Below, piece after piece: positions 46,249 to 55,411 of a DNA stretch of 64,000 nucleotides; the stretch's first letter is position 1; every line of letters begins with the position of its first letter. The notes beneath the pieces are model-generated. The model had not been told where the DNA came from, did no database searches, and saw nothing but the letters and a program-made list of their open reading frames with translations. Position numbers and translations under genes: made by a program. The stretch spans positions 2,438,501 to 2,502,500 of the forward strand of contig NZ_FNTJ01000001.1 of NCBI RefSeq assembly GCF_900105185.1, given 5' to 3'. This stretch comes from Pseudomonas saponiphila. GTDB lineage: Bacteria; Pseudomonadota; Gammaproteobacteria; Pseudomonadales; Pseudomonadaceae.

Positions 46249-46330
46249 GTAGGAGCTGGCTTGCCAGCGAAGAGGGCCGAAAGGTCAGCACATGGCTCAC
46301 GCTCCTCTTCGCCGGCAAGCCGGCTCCTAC
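46249..46330. repeat. BIME: two inverted REP palindromes
   Basis: GTAGGAGCTGGCTTGCCAGC at 46249 and the inverse GCCGGCAAGCCGGCTCCTAC ending at 46330, with a short spacer. It has the layout of one unit of the arrays at 40 and 55.5 kb. Confidence 0.9.
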
Positions 46331-46334
46331 AGGT

Positions 46335-46604
46335 TCAGCGTGGCTGCGCTTGCAGCTGGCGACCCAGCACATCCAGCACATCGCAGCCATCGCGCAGCGG
46401 AATGGCGCAGATCAGCGCCAGCTCTTGCAGCACCACGGCATCGCCGGGGATGTTGGGGCGGGCGGCGAAGCTTTCCAGCAGTTGGGTGACGGCGCGGATG
46501 CGATAGGCGGCTGCTTCATACAGCACATCGGCAGGGGCCTGGGTATCGATCAGCAGGGAGGGAATGGTGCAGTCGTGGCCGGTGATCGGCATGTATCTGT
46601 TCAT
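46335..46604 (-). CDS. Small protein of a Pseudomonas-restricted type, unknown function
   Basis: An 89-residue protein beginning MNRYMPITGHDCTIPSLLID, helical after residue 25 (DVLYEAAAYRIRAVTQLLES). I recall similar small proteins (DUF3077/DUF6124-like) in many copies in fluorescent pseudomonads, but the match here is by memory and is not certain. GAGGCG stands 6 bases before the ATG. The reading frame stays open through its structured leader, which is probably incidental. Confidence 0.65.
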   Translation of the reverse strand: MNRYMPITGHDCTIPSLLIDTQAPADVLYEAAAYRIRAVTQLLESFAARPNIPGDAVVLQELALICAIPLRDGCDVLDVLGRQLQAQPR

Positions 46605-46830
46605 AAGTAACGCCTCGGTCGGTTGAGAGCGCCACTGGATCGTCGCCAAACGAAAGGTGGCAGCTGTACGCAGGTTGGCGAACCGGGACCGGGGAGCCGG
46701 CAGACCCGAAGGTCTCCCGCGTACAGCCGCCATAAAGGCAGCGTTACGGATGCGAAAAGCCCTGCAAACAAGCACAGGGCTCTCGCACACGGTCATCGGG
46801 TCGCCAAACCCGTTCGTCATCAGGACGACC
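46605..46830 (-). promoter_or_regulatory. Highly structured leader before the small gene
   Basis: On the minus strand this gap can form several stems: GCTGTACGC at 46663-46671 with GCGTACAGC at 46719-46727; inside it AGACC-CGAA-GGTCT at 46702-46715; AGCCCTG at 46758-46764 with CAGGGCT at 46775-46781; and CGGGT with ACCCG around 46797-46812. Such density suggests a structured RNA or cis-regulator. I recall similar blocks before small genes in pseudomonads. Confidence 0.6.
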
Positions 46831-46953
46831 CGGGACTATAGGCATGCACCCCAAAACGGAACAAGGCACTGGCAGGGCAGGACTTTCTGAGTTTGCTGTA
46901 GGACTCAGGAGCGCGAGTGTGGATCAAGCGTGCTGCGGGTTCAATGGCCGGGC

Positions 46954-47226
46954 TCAGTCGAAGCCGACGCTTGCGCTGTGGCGGGTTTCGCGTTCGTGCA
47001 ACTGGTCGATATTGGTTTCGTAGGTGCATTGGCCGCTGCAGCTGTGCTCAAAGCTGATGGTCGGCTTGAACTGCAATTTGAGTTTCGGCGTGTCGCTCTC
47101 TGGTGCCTGGGCCTGGGCGCTGGCCGGCAACGGCGGTTGCGGGTAGCTCAGGTCAAGGCCTGCGGCCTGGGCCGGACAGGTGGCCAGCAGTAACAGGGCC
47201 GGGAAAAACGCTTTGCAACTGAACAT
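46954..47226 (-). CDS. Small secreted protein of unknown function
   Basis: A 90-residue protein with a signal peptide (FFPALLLLATCPAQA) and a short mature part ending HERETRHSASVGFD, with two Cys close together (SCSGQC). I do not recognise a family. No strong ribosome site precedes the ATG at 47226, so this is a moderate call. Confidence 0.55.
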   Translation of the reverse strand: MFSCKAFFPALLLLATCPAQAAGLDLSYPQPPLPASAQAQAPESDTPKLKLQFKPTISFEHSCSGQCTYETNIDQLHERETRHSASVGFD

Positions 47227-47425
47227 CAGTGAATCCGCATGGCCATAAAAGGGTTGCCGATTATAACGAGCCAGGAGCGGAGAATTTAACCGTACAGGCT
47301 CTGGCGCGGGCTTTTCGTACTGATTCTGCGGCCTTGTGCGTTCGCACCGTGAAACATTTGTCATGGGGCGGTGCGGCAAGCCGCTCCTACACTGCAAGTC
47401 ACCTCCATGGCCAAGGACACCTCCC

Positions 47426-50059
47426 ATGTCGGCAGCATCCACCACCAGCTTTCTCGATACGGTTGAAGGCCAGCGTCTGCAAGGCAGCGAGGCGGAGCAC
47501 TGGCGCCAGTGGGGTCCGTACCTGAGTGAGCGGCAGTGGGGCACGGTGCGCGAGGACTACAGCGCCGATGGCGATGCCTGGAACTATTTCCCCCACGAGC
47601 ACGCCCGCAGCCGCGCCTACCGCTGGGGCGAGGACGGGCTGGCGGGGTTCTCCGACAAGGCCCAGCACTGGTGCCTGGGGCTGGCGTTGTGGAACGAGCA
47701 CGACAGTATTCTCAAGGAGCGCCTGTTCGGTCTGAACAATGCCGAAGGCAACCATGGCGAGGACGTCAAGGAGCTGTATTTCTACCTCGACGGCGTGCCC
47801 AGCCATGCCTACATGCGCATGCTCTACAAGTACCCCCAGGCGGCCTTTCCCTATGCCGACCTGGTGGCGGAAAACGCCCGGCGCGGCCTGAACGATGCCG
47901 AGTACGAGATTCTCGATACCGGGGTTTTCGAGGACAACCGTTACTTCGATGTGACGGTGGAGTACGCCAAGCACACCGCCGATGACATTTTCATGCACAT
48001 CACCGTGCACAACCGTTTCCACCAGCCGGCGCGGTTGCGGGTACTGCCTCAGGTCTGGGCGCGCAACACCTGGAGCTGGGGTGGCGATGAACCGATACCG
48101 AGCCTGCGTCTGGAGGGTGACCGGGTGCTGGCGCGGCGCGGGCAACTGCCCGAGCGGCAGATCACCGCCTGGGGTGCCGAGCCTTGCCAGTGGCTGTTCT
48201 GCAACAACGACAGCAACTTTCCCAAGCTGGATGGGCTGGCGGCGCCGGGGCCGTTCAAGGACGGCATCAATGACTATCTGGTGGGCGGGCATGCCAGCGC
48301 GGTGGTCTTCGATGGCGGCACCCGGGTGGCGGCGCATTTCGTCCTGGAACTGGCCGGTGGCGAGAGCAAGCGGCTGTTCCTGCGCTTTGCCCCGGCCGGC
48401 AGCGAACCGGTCAGCGCCCGTTACCTGTTCGAGCAGCGGCGACGCGAGGCCGATGAGTTCTACGCGGCGTTGCAGCAGGGCATCTCGAGCCGCGACGCGC
48501 GCAATGTGCAGCGTCAGGCCCTGGCCGGGTTGCTGTGGTCCAAGCAGCTGTATTACTTCGACGTCAAGCAATGGTTCGATGGCGATCCCGGGCAGCCGGC
48601 GCCGCCGATGGCGCGCGAGCATTTGCGTAATACCCATTGGCGCCATCTGTCCAACTGCGACATCGTTGCCATGCCCGATACCTGGGAATACCCCTGGTAC
48701 GCCTCCTGGGACCTAGCCTTGCAAGCGGTAGCCTTCGCCCTGATCGACCCCGGTTTTGCCAAGCAGCAACTGCTGTTGCTGGTGAAGGATCGGTTCATGC
48801 ATCCCAACGGCCAACTGCCGGCCTACGAGTGGCGCTTCGATGATGCCAACCCGCCGGTGCACGCCTGGGCCAGCTGGCGCGTCTATCAGCGGGAAAAGGC
48901 CCTGACCGGCGTGGGCGACTTGGACTTTCTCGAACGCATCTTCCACAAGTTGCTGCTGAATTTTTCCTGGTGGGTCAACCGCAAGGATGCCGAGGGCCGC
49001 AACCTGTTCCAGGGCGGTTTTCTCGGCCTGGACAATATTGCTCTGTTCGACCGTTCCGCACCCTTGCCCGATGGCTTCGCCCTGGATCAGGCCGATGGCA
49101 CGGCCTGGGTCGCGGCCTACGCCCTGGACCTGATGCGCATTGCCCTGGAGCTGGCCAAGCGCAATGGGGTGTACGTGGACATCGCAGTGAAATTCTTCGA
49201 GCACTTCCTCTATATCGCCGGGGCCATCAACCGGGTAGATGAAAGTGCCGAGGGGCTGTGGGACGAGCAGGACCGGTTTTTCTACGACGTGTTGCACCGC
49301 CCCGACGGGCAGAACGAACCCCTGCGCCTGCGTTCCATCGTCGGCCTGATGCCGCTGTTCGCCGTGCAGGTGCTGGAGCAGCATGAGCATGAAAACCTGC
49401 CGGGGCTGGCTCAGCGCCTGTTGGGCTTTTTGCATCATCGTCCGGACCTGGCGAGCCTGGTGTCGCGCTGGTACGAGCCGGGCCAGGGCAACCGCATGCT
49501 CCTGGCGCTGTTGCGCGGCGAGCGTACCAAGGACCTGCTCAAGCGCATGCTCGATGAAAGCGAGTTCCTTTCGGACTTCGGCATCCGCTCCCTGTCCAAG
49601 GCCTTCGAGCAGCCGTTCGCCCTGCAAGTGGACGGCAAGCAGCTGTGCGCCCGCTATGTACCGGCGGAGTCCGATTCACGGCTGTACGGCGGCAATTCCA
49701 ACTGGCGCGGGCCGCTGTGGATGCCGATCAACTACCTGCTGATCGAATCCCTACGGGAGTTTCATCGTTATTACGACGTCAATTTCTCGGTGGAGTACCC
49801 GCGGGGTTCCGGGTATCTGGCGTCCCTGGAGGAAGTGGCCGACGGCTTGAGCCAGCGCCTGACGCGACTGTTTCTGCTGGACGAGGAAGGGCGCAGGCCG
49901 TCCATGAGTGGCTACCCGCAGTTGCAGGTGCAGGCCGAGGACCGCGAGTTGGTGCTGTTCCATGAGTACTTCCATGGTGAAACCGGGCGCGGGCTGGGGG
50001 CCAGTCACCAGACGGGCTGGACGGCGTTGGTGGCGTTGTTGCTGCAGCCGGGAAAATGA
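47426..50059 (+). CDS. GH63-like glycosidase (MGH1P-type)
   Basis: An 877-residue protein with an (alpha/alpha)6-type glycoside hydrolase domain. Segments such as WRQWGPYLSERQWGTVREDY, DTWEYPWYASWDLALQAVAF and SNWRGPLWMPINYLLI are typical of the GH63 family, which includes mannosylglycerate and glucosylglycerate hydrolases and glucosidases. No signal peptide is visible, so it acts in the cytoplasm. AAGGA stands 8 bases before the ATG. It stands alone; no trehalose or glycogen genes are near. Confidence 0.87.
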   Translation: MSAASTTSFLDTVEGQRLQGSEAEHWRQWGPYLSERQWGTVREDYSADGDAWNYFPHEHARSRAYRWGEDGLAGFSDKAQHWCLGLALWNEHDSILKERLFGLNNAEGNHGEDVKELYFYLDGVPSHAYMRMLYKYPQAAFPYADLVAENARRGLNDAEYEILDTGVFEDNRYFDVTVEYAKHTADDIFMHITVHNRFHQPARLRVLPQVWARNTWSWGGDEPIPSLRLEGDRVLARRGQLPERQITAWGAEPCQWLFCNNDSNFPKLDGLAAPGPFKDGINDYLVGGHASAVVFDGGTRVAAHFVLELAGGESKRLFLRFAPAGSEPVSARYLFEQRRREADEFYAALQQGISSRDARNVQRQALAGLLWSKQLYYFDVKQWFDGDPGQPAPPMAREHLRNTHWRHLSNCDIVAMPDTWEYPWYASWDLALQAVAFALIDPGFAKQQLLLLVKDRFMHPNGQLPAYEWRFDDANPPVHAWASWRVYQREKALTGVGDLDFLERIFHKLLLNFSWWVNRKDAEGRNLFQGGFLGLDNIALFDRSAPLPDGFALDQADGTAWVAAYALDLMRIALELAKRNGVYVDIAVKFFEHFLYIAGAINRVDESAEGLWDEQDRFFYDVLHRPDGQNEPLRLRSIVGLMPLFAVQVLEQHEHENLPGLAQRLLGFLHHRPDLASLVSRWYEPGQGNRMLLALLRGERTKDLLKRMLDESEFLSDFGIRSLSKAFEQPFALQVDGKQLCARYVPAESDSRLYGGNSNWRGPLWMPINYLLIESLREFHRYYDVNFSVEYPRGSGYLASLEEVADGLSQRLTRLFLLDEEGRRPSMSGYPQLQVQAEDRELVLFHEYFHGETGRGLGASHQTGWTALVALLLQPGK

Positions 50060-50110
50060 AACCGCCCGGTGTCGAGCCGTGCGGTGACGGCGCCGTGTAT
50101 TGACCGTGGA

Positions 50111-51829
50111 TCAACCCACCAGGGCGATGTCCTGAGGCTTGGCCCAGGCTTCGATCAGGCGCTCTGGCGTGCAGCAGGTCTTGCGCTTGTAGACGAAGTT
50201 GCTGCACTTCTCGGCGAAGCCCTTGCGGTTTTGCACCATGTCCATGTGCATCTCTTCCAGCTCGGCGTTGCGGCAGTGCTGCATCAGTTGCGGGTCGGCA
50301 TCCAGCTTGCGCTGGCGCAGGTGCTGGTAGCGCGGGTCGGTAAGGACGCCGTTGGCCCGTTGCAGCAGCCACAGGCCGAACTCGTCCGGGCAGCGCGGGC
50401 CGATCTCTTGCACCATGCCCATCTGCAGGGCCTGGAGGGCGCTGATGGGCAGGCAGGCTTCGGTCAGTTGCTTGGCCATGGCCTGGCCGACGGCGCGGGG
50501 CAGGCTGTAGGTCCAGTACTCGGAGCCGTACAGGCCCATGCTCTTGTAGTGCGGGTTGTACACGGTATCGGCGCGGGCCAGGACCACGTCCGCGGCCAGG
50601 GCCAGCATCAGGCCGCCAGCGCCGGCATTGCCGGTCAGGCCGCTGACCACCAGTTGGCGGGCGCTGAGCAGTTCCAGGCAGACGTCGTCGATCGCCTGTA
50701 TGTTGGCCCAGGCTTCCAGGCCCGGCTCCGGGGCGGCCTGGATCACGTTCAGGTGCACGCCGTTGCTGAAGGCACCGCGGCCGCCGCGTACCAGCAGCAC
50801 CTGGGTGTCCCGTGCCTTGGCCCAGCGCAGGGCGCTGACCAGGCGCTGGCACTGTTCGGTGCTCATGGCGCCGTTGTAGAACTCGAAGGTCAGCTCACCG
50901 ACTCGGCCGGACTCGCGATAGCGGATCGGCTGGTAGGACTCGGTGCTGAACGGGCTGCTGGATATCGACCAGTCCAGCACCGGTACCTCGGCCAGGCGTT
51001 CGCCGAGTACGTGGCGGGCGGGGCGCTTGAAGGTCTCTTCGCCGGGCTGAGGCTTGAGGCGCAGAGAGCCGATCCACAGGCTGTGATCGCCGCAGGCCAC
51101 CAGCACCGCATCGTCATGCACCGCCAGCAGTTGCCCAGGCATGCCGGTACGCGAGTCCAGGTGCGCGTCGTACACGTAGTACTGACCGCCGGCGAGGCTG
51201 GCCAATACGCCGGGCTGGCCGTCGGCGGCGTCGATGCTGCGCTTGATGAATTGCGCGCTGTCGTGCCAGCTGAAGGTGCGGTCGCATTGCTTCATGTTCG
51301 GCTGCAGGCGGCCAAGCACTGCGGGGTTGTCGTAGTCCAGGGGCACGGGGGTAAAGCCGTTGCGGAATTTCTCCACCACATCGCGGATGCAACGGATGGC
51401 GGCGTCGCTGACCAGGCCGTTGTACAGCTCGGATTTGCGCAGGCCGGCGGGCAGGTTGAACTCATGGGTCGACCAGATCGGCCCGGCGTCCATTTCTTCC
51501 ACCGCCTGCAACGCGGTGACGCCCCAGCGCTTGAGTTCCTTGCTGATGGCCCAGTCCAGGGCGCTGGCGCCGCGGTCGCCGACGATCCCCGGATGAATGA
51601 TCACCACCGGGCGCTTGGTGTTGCTCCACAGCCGTTGCGGCACCCGGTCCTTGAGGAACGGGCAGATCACCAGGTCGGCCCGGGCTTCTTCGATCTGCCG
51701 GCAGACGTCTTCTTCACCGGTGAACAGCACCACGCTGGGGCGATGCCCGGCCTGGCGCAGGTCGAGCCAGGCGCGTTGGGTCAGGCCGTTGAAGGCGGTG
51801 GACAGCAGGATGATCTTCAGTGATCGCAT
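50111..51829 (-). CDS. HoxX-like protein: formyltransferase plus enoyl-CoA hydratase fold
   Basis: A 572-residue two-domain protein. The N-terminal part (about 1-270) resembles a formyl-THF-binding formyltransferase (HPGIVGDRGASALDWAI), and the C-terminal part is a crotonase-like domain (VRGGRGAFSNGVHLN, GLTGNAGAGGLMLALAADVVLARADTVYNPHY). This is the HoxX layout, known to make the CO ligand of oxygen-tolerant [NiFe] hydrogenases. No hydrogenase gene lies in this window, so its role here is unclear. The ATG at 51829 is chosen over an upstream frame. Confidence 0.87.
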   Translation of the reverse strand: MRSLKIILLSTAFNGLTQRAWLDLRQAGHRPSVVLFTGEEDVCRQIEEARADLVICPFLKDRVPQRLWSNTKRPVVIIHPGIVGDRGASALDWAISKELKRWGVTALQAVEEMDAGPIWSTHEFNLPAGLRKSELYNGLVSDAAIRCIRDVVEKFRNGFTPVPLDYDNPAVLGRLQPNMKQCDRTFSWHDSAQFIKRSIDAADGQPGVLASLAGGQYYVYDAHLDSRTGMPGQLLAVHDDAVLVACGDHSLWIGSLRLKPQPGEETFKRPARHVLGERLAEVPVLDWSISSSPFSTESYQPIRYRESGRVGELTFEFYNGAMSTEQCQRLVSALRWAKARDTQVLLVRGGRGAFSNGVHLNVIQAAPEPGLEAWANIQAIDDVCLELLSARQLVVSGLTGNAGAGGLMLALAADVVLARADTVYNPHYKSMGLYGSEYWTYSLPRAVGQAMAKQLTEACLPISALQALQMGMVQEIGPRCPDEFGLWLLQRANGVLTDPRYQHLRQRKLDADPQLMQHCRNAELEEMHMDMVQNRKGFAEKCSNFVYKRKTCCTPERLIEAWAKPQDIALVG

Positions 51830-52039
51830 AAGCAGACTCTTCCGTGAGTGATAGCACAGTGGCAAAGGGCTCCGGCTGTGCCGTCCCTGGCCGCGATGGA
51901 GGCGCAAGAGTAGAGGGGCGTTGCGATGGGATAACTGACCGAGATCAATCAAGCGTGTGGCCTGCGGGGTGAGCCGCCCAGTGGTATTGATCCAGGGCAA
52001 ACAGGCGAGTTAGAGGCGTTGCGTGGCCCAGAAACGACG

Positions 52040-52062
52040 AATCCCGCCACGGGGGCGGGATT
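52040..52062 (-). terminator. Stem-loop after the SCP2 gene
   Basis: AATCCCGCC and GGCGGGATT (9 bp each, 5-base loop) stand about 27 bases past the SCP2 stop on the minus strand. A short T-containing stretch follows on that strand. Likely intrinsic terminator. Confidence 0.65.
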
Positions 52063-52088
52063 CGCGGGCAGCCAGGCCTGACGCGGTC

Positions 52089-52403
52089 TTAGGCTGGGAA
52101 CAGCTCGCTCAGTTTCATGGCCAGCATCATGTCGCCTTCGGCGCGCAGTTTGCCGCCCATGAAGGCTTGCATGCCGTCGGTTTCGCCGCTGACGATGCCG
52201 TCCAGGGTTTCACCGTCCATCACCAGAGTGACTTGTGCGTCAGGGTTTTCGCCTTCCTTGAGTTCACAGGTGCTGTCCTTGACGACCAGCGAGAAATGCT
52301 TGGATTCATCGATGCGGAAACCGAAAACCAGGTCCAGGCCGGCAGCGGCAGCTGGGTTGAACTTGGCTTGCATGGCTTGTACGGCGTCAGCTACGGAGGT
52401 CAT
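52089..52403 (-). CDS. SCP2 sterol-carrier-type lipid-binding protein
   Basis: A 104-residue stand-alone SCP2 domain (GLDLVFGFRIDESKHFSLVVKD, DAQVTLVMDGETLDGIVSGE, GGKLRAEGDMMLAMKLSELF). These proteins bind lipids or acyl-CoA. AGGA stands a few bases before the ATG. Lies between a histidine phosphatase and the HoxX-like gene, all on the minus strand. Confidence 0.92.
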   Translation of the reverse strand: MTSVADAVQAMQAKFNPAAAAGLDLVFGFRIDESKHFSLVVKDSTCELKEGENPDAQVTLVMDGETLDGIVSGETDGMQAFMGGKLRAEGDMMLAMKLSELFPA

Positions 52404-52453
52404 GGTTCGATCCTTTTATGGGTGGTTACAGCAAGGGTCACAGTAAGCCGGGC

Positions 52454-53164
52454 TCAGCGGAAAGTGATGAGCTCCGGAGCCTTCAACAGTTGCAGATGGG
52501 TATGACCGTTGAAGGAAGCCAAAGACACCTCGCGCCCGCGGAACTTCAGCTGGTTGAGCGAGGTGTTGACGATTTGCCAATTCAGTTCGAACGCCTGCTG
52601 GGCAGGTATCCGGGTGATCAGGTGGAGCAGGGCGGTAATGGTGCCGCCGGAAGTGAACACGGCGATCTTGTGCTGGTTGTCCGCTGCTTCGAGAATCCGC
52701 TGCAGACCGCCCTGGACCCGCTCGACGAAGCCCAGCCAGCTTTCCAGCCCGGGAGGATCGTAGGTGCCGGCCAGCCAGCGCTGGATGATCAGGGCGAAGA
52801 TGCGTTGGAACTCGGCGCGGTTCTGCGCGGCATTGCGCAGGATATTCAGCGCTTCGGGTTCCTGGGGCAGCAGGTTCGGTAGCAGGGCGCGGATAATGGC
52901 GTCGGCGTCGAACTCGTTGAAGGCGGCATCGATTTCCAGAGACGGCAGGTCAACACCGGCGGCGCTCATCTGTTCCATGGCGGTGCGCGCAGTGTGCTGC
53001 TGGCGCCGCAGGTCGCCGGACAGGCAGCGATCGAAGCTGATGCCCAACGCAGCCAGATGCTCGCCGAGCACCGCAGCCTGGCGCACGCCGGTAGCCGACA
53101 ACACGTCGTAGTCGTCTGCACCGAATGAGGCTTGGCCATGTCGAATCAAATAGATGCTGCCCAC
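52454..53164 (-). CDS. Histidine phosphatase (phosphoglycerate mutase-like) family protein
   Basis: A 236-residue phosphatase of the branch-1 fold. The catalytic RHG motif is near the N-terminus (IYLIRHGQASFG), and other family parts include SGDLRRQQHTA and the late His-bearing GGTITALL segment. The start at GTG 53164 (first residues GSIYLIRHG) fits the family better than the TTG further upstream. Probably dephosphorylates a small molecule; the substrate is unknown. Confidence 0.87.
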   Translation of the reverse strand: MGSIYLIRHGQASFGADDYDVLSATGVRQAAVLGEHLAALGISFDRCLSGDLRRQQHTARTAMEQMSAAGVDLPSLEIDAAFNEFDADAIIRALLPNLLPQEPEALNILRNAAQNRAEFQRIFALIIQRWLAGTYDPPGLESWLGFVERVQGGLQRILEAADNQHKIAVFTSGGTITALLHLITRIPAQQAFELNWQIVNTSLNQLKFRGREVSLASFNGHTHLQLLKAPELITFR

Positions 53165-53486
53165 GTCCGTGTCGTCCCGGTACGTTGAAAGTTTTGCGAG
53201 GTTATGAGGATGCCGGTGGGCTGTCAATGAAAAAACATACGCTTGTTTGAAATGCTTGTTGGAGCTTGGTTACACAAGGTTTCGCTGCTGGTGGCGGCTC
53301 GGTCGCGCCGGTATGCTTGGGCTCATTGCGCCGCAGGCTCTAGCGCTGATACACGAAGCCGCCCGAGCCGTGCCTTTGCTGGCCAACGCTACGCTCGCTA
53401 GCGTTTCCAGAACGCCTGGGTGCCTCCATTACAGGTATTCAAGAACCCGCCGATAGCAGGCGGATGTCTGCACTTAGGAGTGATCT
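53165..53486. other. Intergenic region with no recognised gene
   Basis: A 322-bp gap between the divergent histidine phosphatase and lipoprotein genes. Open frames in it are short and show no family resemblance. It must contain the promoters of both; I cannot identify boxes or repeats with confidence. Confidence 0.5.
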
Positions 53487-54032
53487 TTGAAAATCCGTTT
53501 GTTGGTTTTTATTTCTGTTTTATCGGTGAGTGGCTGCGGTTCCAACAACTATCAGCAGTCCCCGCAGGAACAACCCTACGATCCGGCGACCACTGCGCGC
53601 ATCCGGCTTTTTGGCAACAACGGTTTACCCGCTGCCATCAAGCCGGGGCAGGACTGCATGTCGAAACAGGAGCCCGTCTATGCCTATGGCTACAGCCTTG
53701 CAGACAAGGTCAACTCGACCCTGGGGCAGCACACCAGGCGCAGTGTGGGCATGCCTGCATCGTGGCGAAGCGAGCACCTTAGCTACGGTGAGTCCTACGC
53801 CGAGTTCGTTATTCCTGCGGGAAGACCTTCGGTGGTGCTGATGAAAATGGTCGCTGGGCAAGCTTTTTGTTTGCCCCCTGCCAACGTATTCGAGCCTCAA
53901 CCGGGCAAGGACTATGAGGCCTATCTGCACCGGCAGAGCGGGACATGCATGGGCGTGATTCGTCAGCTCTCGACGTTGGAGAACCCCGGCCCTGCTGCCG
54001 ATGTCTCCTCGGATAGCTGCGCCAAGCAATAG
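53487..54032 (+). CDS. Lipoprotein of a Pseudomonas family, unknown function
   Basis: A 181-residue lipoprotein with lipobox VSGC (FISVLSVSGCGS). The start is TTG with TAGGAG six bases before it. The body has the phrases ATTARIRLFGNNG, AEFVIPAGRPSVV and QPGKDYEAYLHRQSGTC, and several Cys. I recall multi-copy Pseudomonas lipoproteins with this layout, but no function. It precedes sohB. Confidence 0.78.
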   Translation: MKIRLLVFISVLSVSGCGSNNYQQSPQEQPYDPATTARIRLFGNNGLPAAIKPGQDCMSKQEPVYAYGYSLADKVNSTLGQHTRRSVGMPASWRSEHLSYGESYAEFVIPAGRPSVVLMKMVAGQAFCLPPANVFEPQPGKDYEAYLHRQSGTCMGVIRQLSTLENPGPAADVSSDSCAKQ

Positions 54033-54351
54033 ACGCATGCCGTAAGCGAGGAGAGGCCTTCTTGCGCCCGCCCGGGCAAGCCTTGCACCTCAGGTGCATT
54101 GGGCTTCGATGAACGGCCCACCGTACTCTGCGGTGGGCGAACGCCTCGTTCAGTGGGCTGCAGCGAAGCAGCCGCTCAAGGATTGCCGATCTGCATGCAC
54201 GAGATTCCGGCAGCCCTGGCGAACGCTTTGGCTTGGGCTGTACAGCTGGTCGCAAAATGTAGAGAAATTGCTTGAAAACGGCAGGGCTCGTGTTAGACAT
54301 TTTTTGCGGGGTGCCCATAGAATGGGCCTTTCAAGCCTTTGAGGTCTCCCT
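54033..54351. other. Intergenic region with hairpins
   Basis: A 319-bp gap with an 8-bp stem GCCCACCG / CGGTGGGC at 54116-54138 and a shorter one, TGCACCT / AGGTGCA, at 54084-54098; these may end the lipoprotein transcript. No gene was recognised. The sohB promoter should lie near its right end, in the TTGAAA...TAGACA stretch (54272 onward), but this is weak. Confidence 0.5.
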
Positions 54352-55386
54352 GTGGAGTTTTTCACCGAATACGCCAGTTTCCTGGCCAAGACCGTGACCC
54401 TGGTGGTTGCCATTCTGGTGGTGCTGGTCACTGCCGCTGCCCTGCGTGGCAAGGGGCGCCGCAAGGGCGCCGGGCAGTTGCAGGTCAGCAAGCTGAATGA
54501 TTTCTACAAGGACCTGCGCGAGCGTCTGGAGCAGAGCCTGCTGGACAAGGATCAGCTCAAGGCCCTGCGCAAGGCCCAGAGCAAGACCGAAAAGAGCCAG
54601 AAAAAGCAGAAGAAACAACCGGCCGAAGCCAAGTCCCGGGTGTTCGTGCTGGACTTCAATGGCGATATCAAGGCTTCGGCTACCGAAGGCCTGCGCCACG
54701 AGATCACCGCCTTGCTGAGCCTGGCCACGCCCAAGGATGAAGTGGTGCTGCGCCTGGAAAGTGGCGGCGGCATGGTGCACAGCTATGGCCTGGCTTCGTC
54801 GCAACTGGCACGCATTCGCCAGGCCGGGGTGCCGCTGACGGTGTGCATCGACAAGGTGGCGGCCAGTGGCGGCTACATGATGGCGTGCATCGGCGAGAAG
54901 ATTATCAGCGCGCCGTTCGCCATCCTCGGTTCCATCGGCGTGGTGGCCCAGCTGCCCAACGTCAATCGTCTGCTGAAGAAGCACGACATCGATTTTGAAG
55001 TGCTCACCGCCGGCGAGTACAAGCGCACCCTGACGGTGTTTGGCGAGAACACCGAGAAGGGCCGGGAGAAGTTCCAGGAAGACCTGGACGTGACCCATCA
55101 ACTGTTCAAGAACTTCGTGTCCCGCTATCGCCCGCAACTGGCCATTGATGAAGTGGCCACTGGTGAAGTCTGGCTGGGCGTGGCGGCCCAGGAAAAGCTG
55201 CTGGTGGACGAGTTGCAGACCAGTGATGAGTACCTGGCGGAAAAAGCCAAGAATGCCGAGGTGTTCCACCTGCACTATGCCGAGCGCAAGAGTCTGCAGG
55301 AGCGTGTGGGCCTGGCGGCCAGCGGTTCCATCGACCGCGTGCTGCTGACCTGGTGGAGCCGCCTGACTCAGCAGCGCTTCTGGTAA
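54352..55386 (+). CDS. sohB: SohB-family inner-membrane protease
   Basis: A 344-residue S49 peptidase anchored by an N-terminal membrane helix (TVTLVVAILVVLVTAAAL). The nucleophile Ser lies in DKVAASGGYMMAC and the general-base Lys in AGEYKRTLTVFG, the SppA/SohB pattern. The start is GTG with GAGGT six bases before it. A Lys/Gln-rich linker (residues about 70-92) follows the membrane part. Probably degrades signal peptides or membrane fragments in the periplasm. Confidence 0.93.
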   Translation: MEFFTEYASFLAKTVTLVVAILVVLVTAAALRGKGRRKGAGQLQVSKLNDFYKDLRERLEQSLLDKDQLKALRKAQSKTEKSQKKQKKQPAEAKSRVFVLDFNGDIKASATEGLRHEITALLSLATPKDEVVLRLESGGGMVHSYGLASSQLARIRQAGVPLTVCIDKVAASGGYMMACIGEKIISAPFAILGSIGVVAQLPNVNRLLKKHDIDFEVLTAGEYKRTLTVFGENTEKGREKFQEDLDVTHQLFKNFVSRYRPQLAIDEVATGEVWLGVAAQEKLLVDELQTSDEYLAEKAKNAEVFHLHYAERKSLQERVGLAASGSIDRVLLTWWSRLTQQRFW

Positions 55387-55411
55387 CCCCCGCATTGCAG
55401 GCGCCGGCTTT

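Noticed and set aside
46335..46820. A single 161-residue protein extending through the structured leader
   Set aside because: The ribosome site GAGGCG and the ATG at 46604 fit an 89-residue protein; the upstream part is Arg/Pro-rich and overlaps the strong hairpins.
50111..51829. Evidence of a hydrogenase system
   Set aside because: Only the HoxX-like gene is present; no structural or hyp genes in the window.
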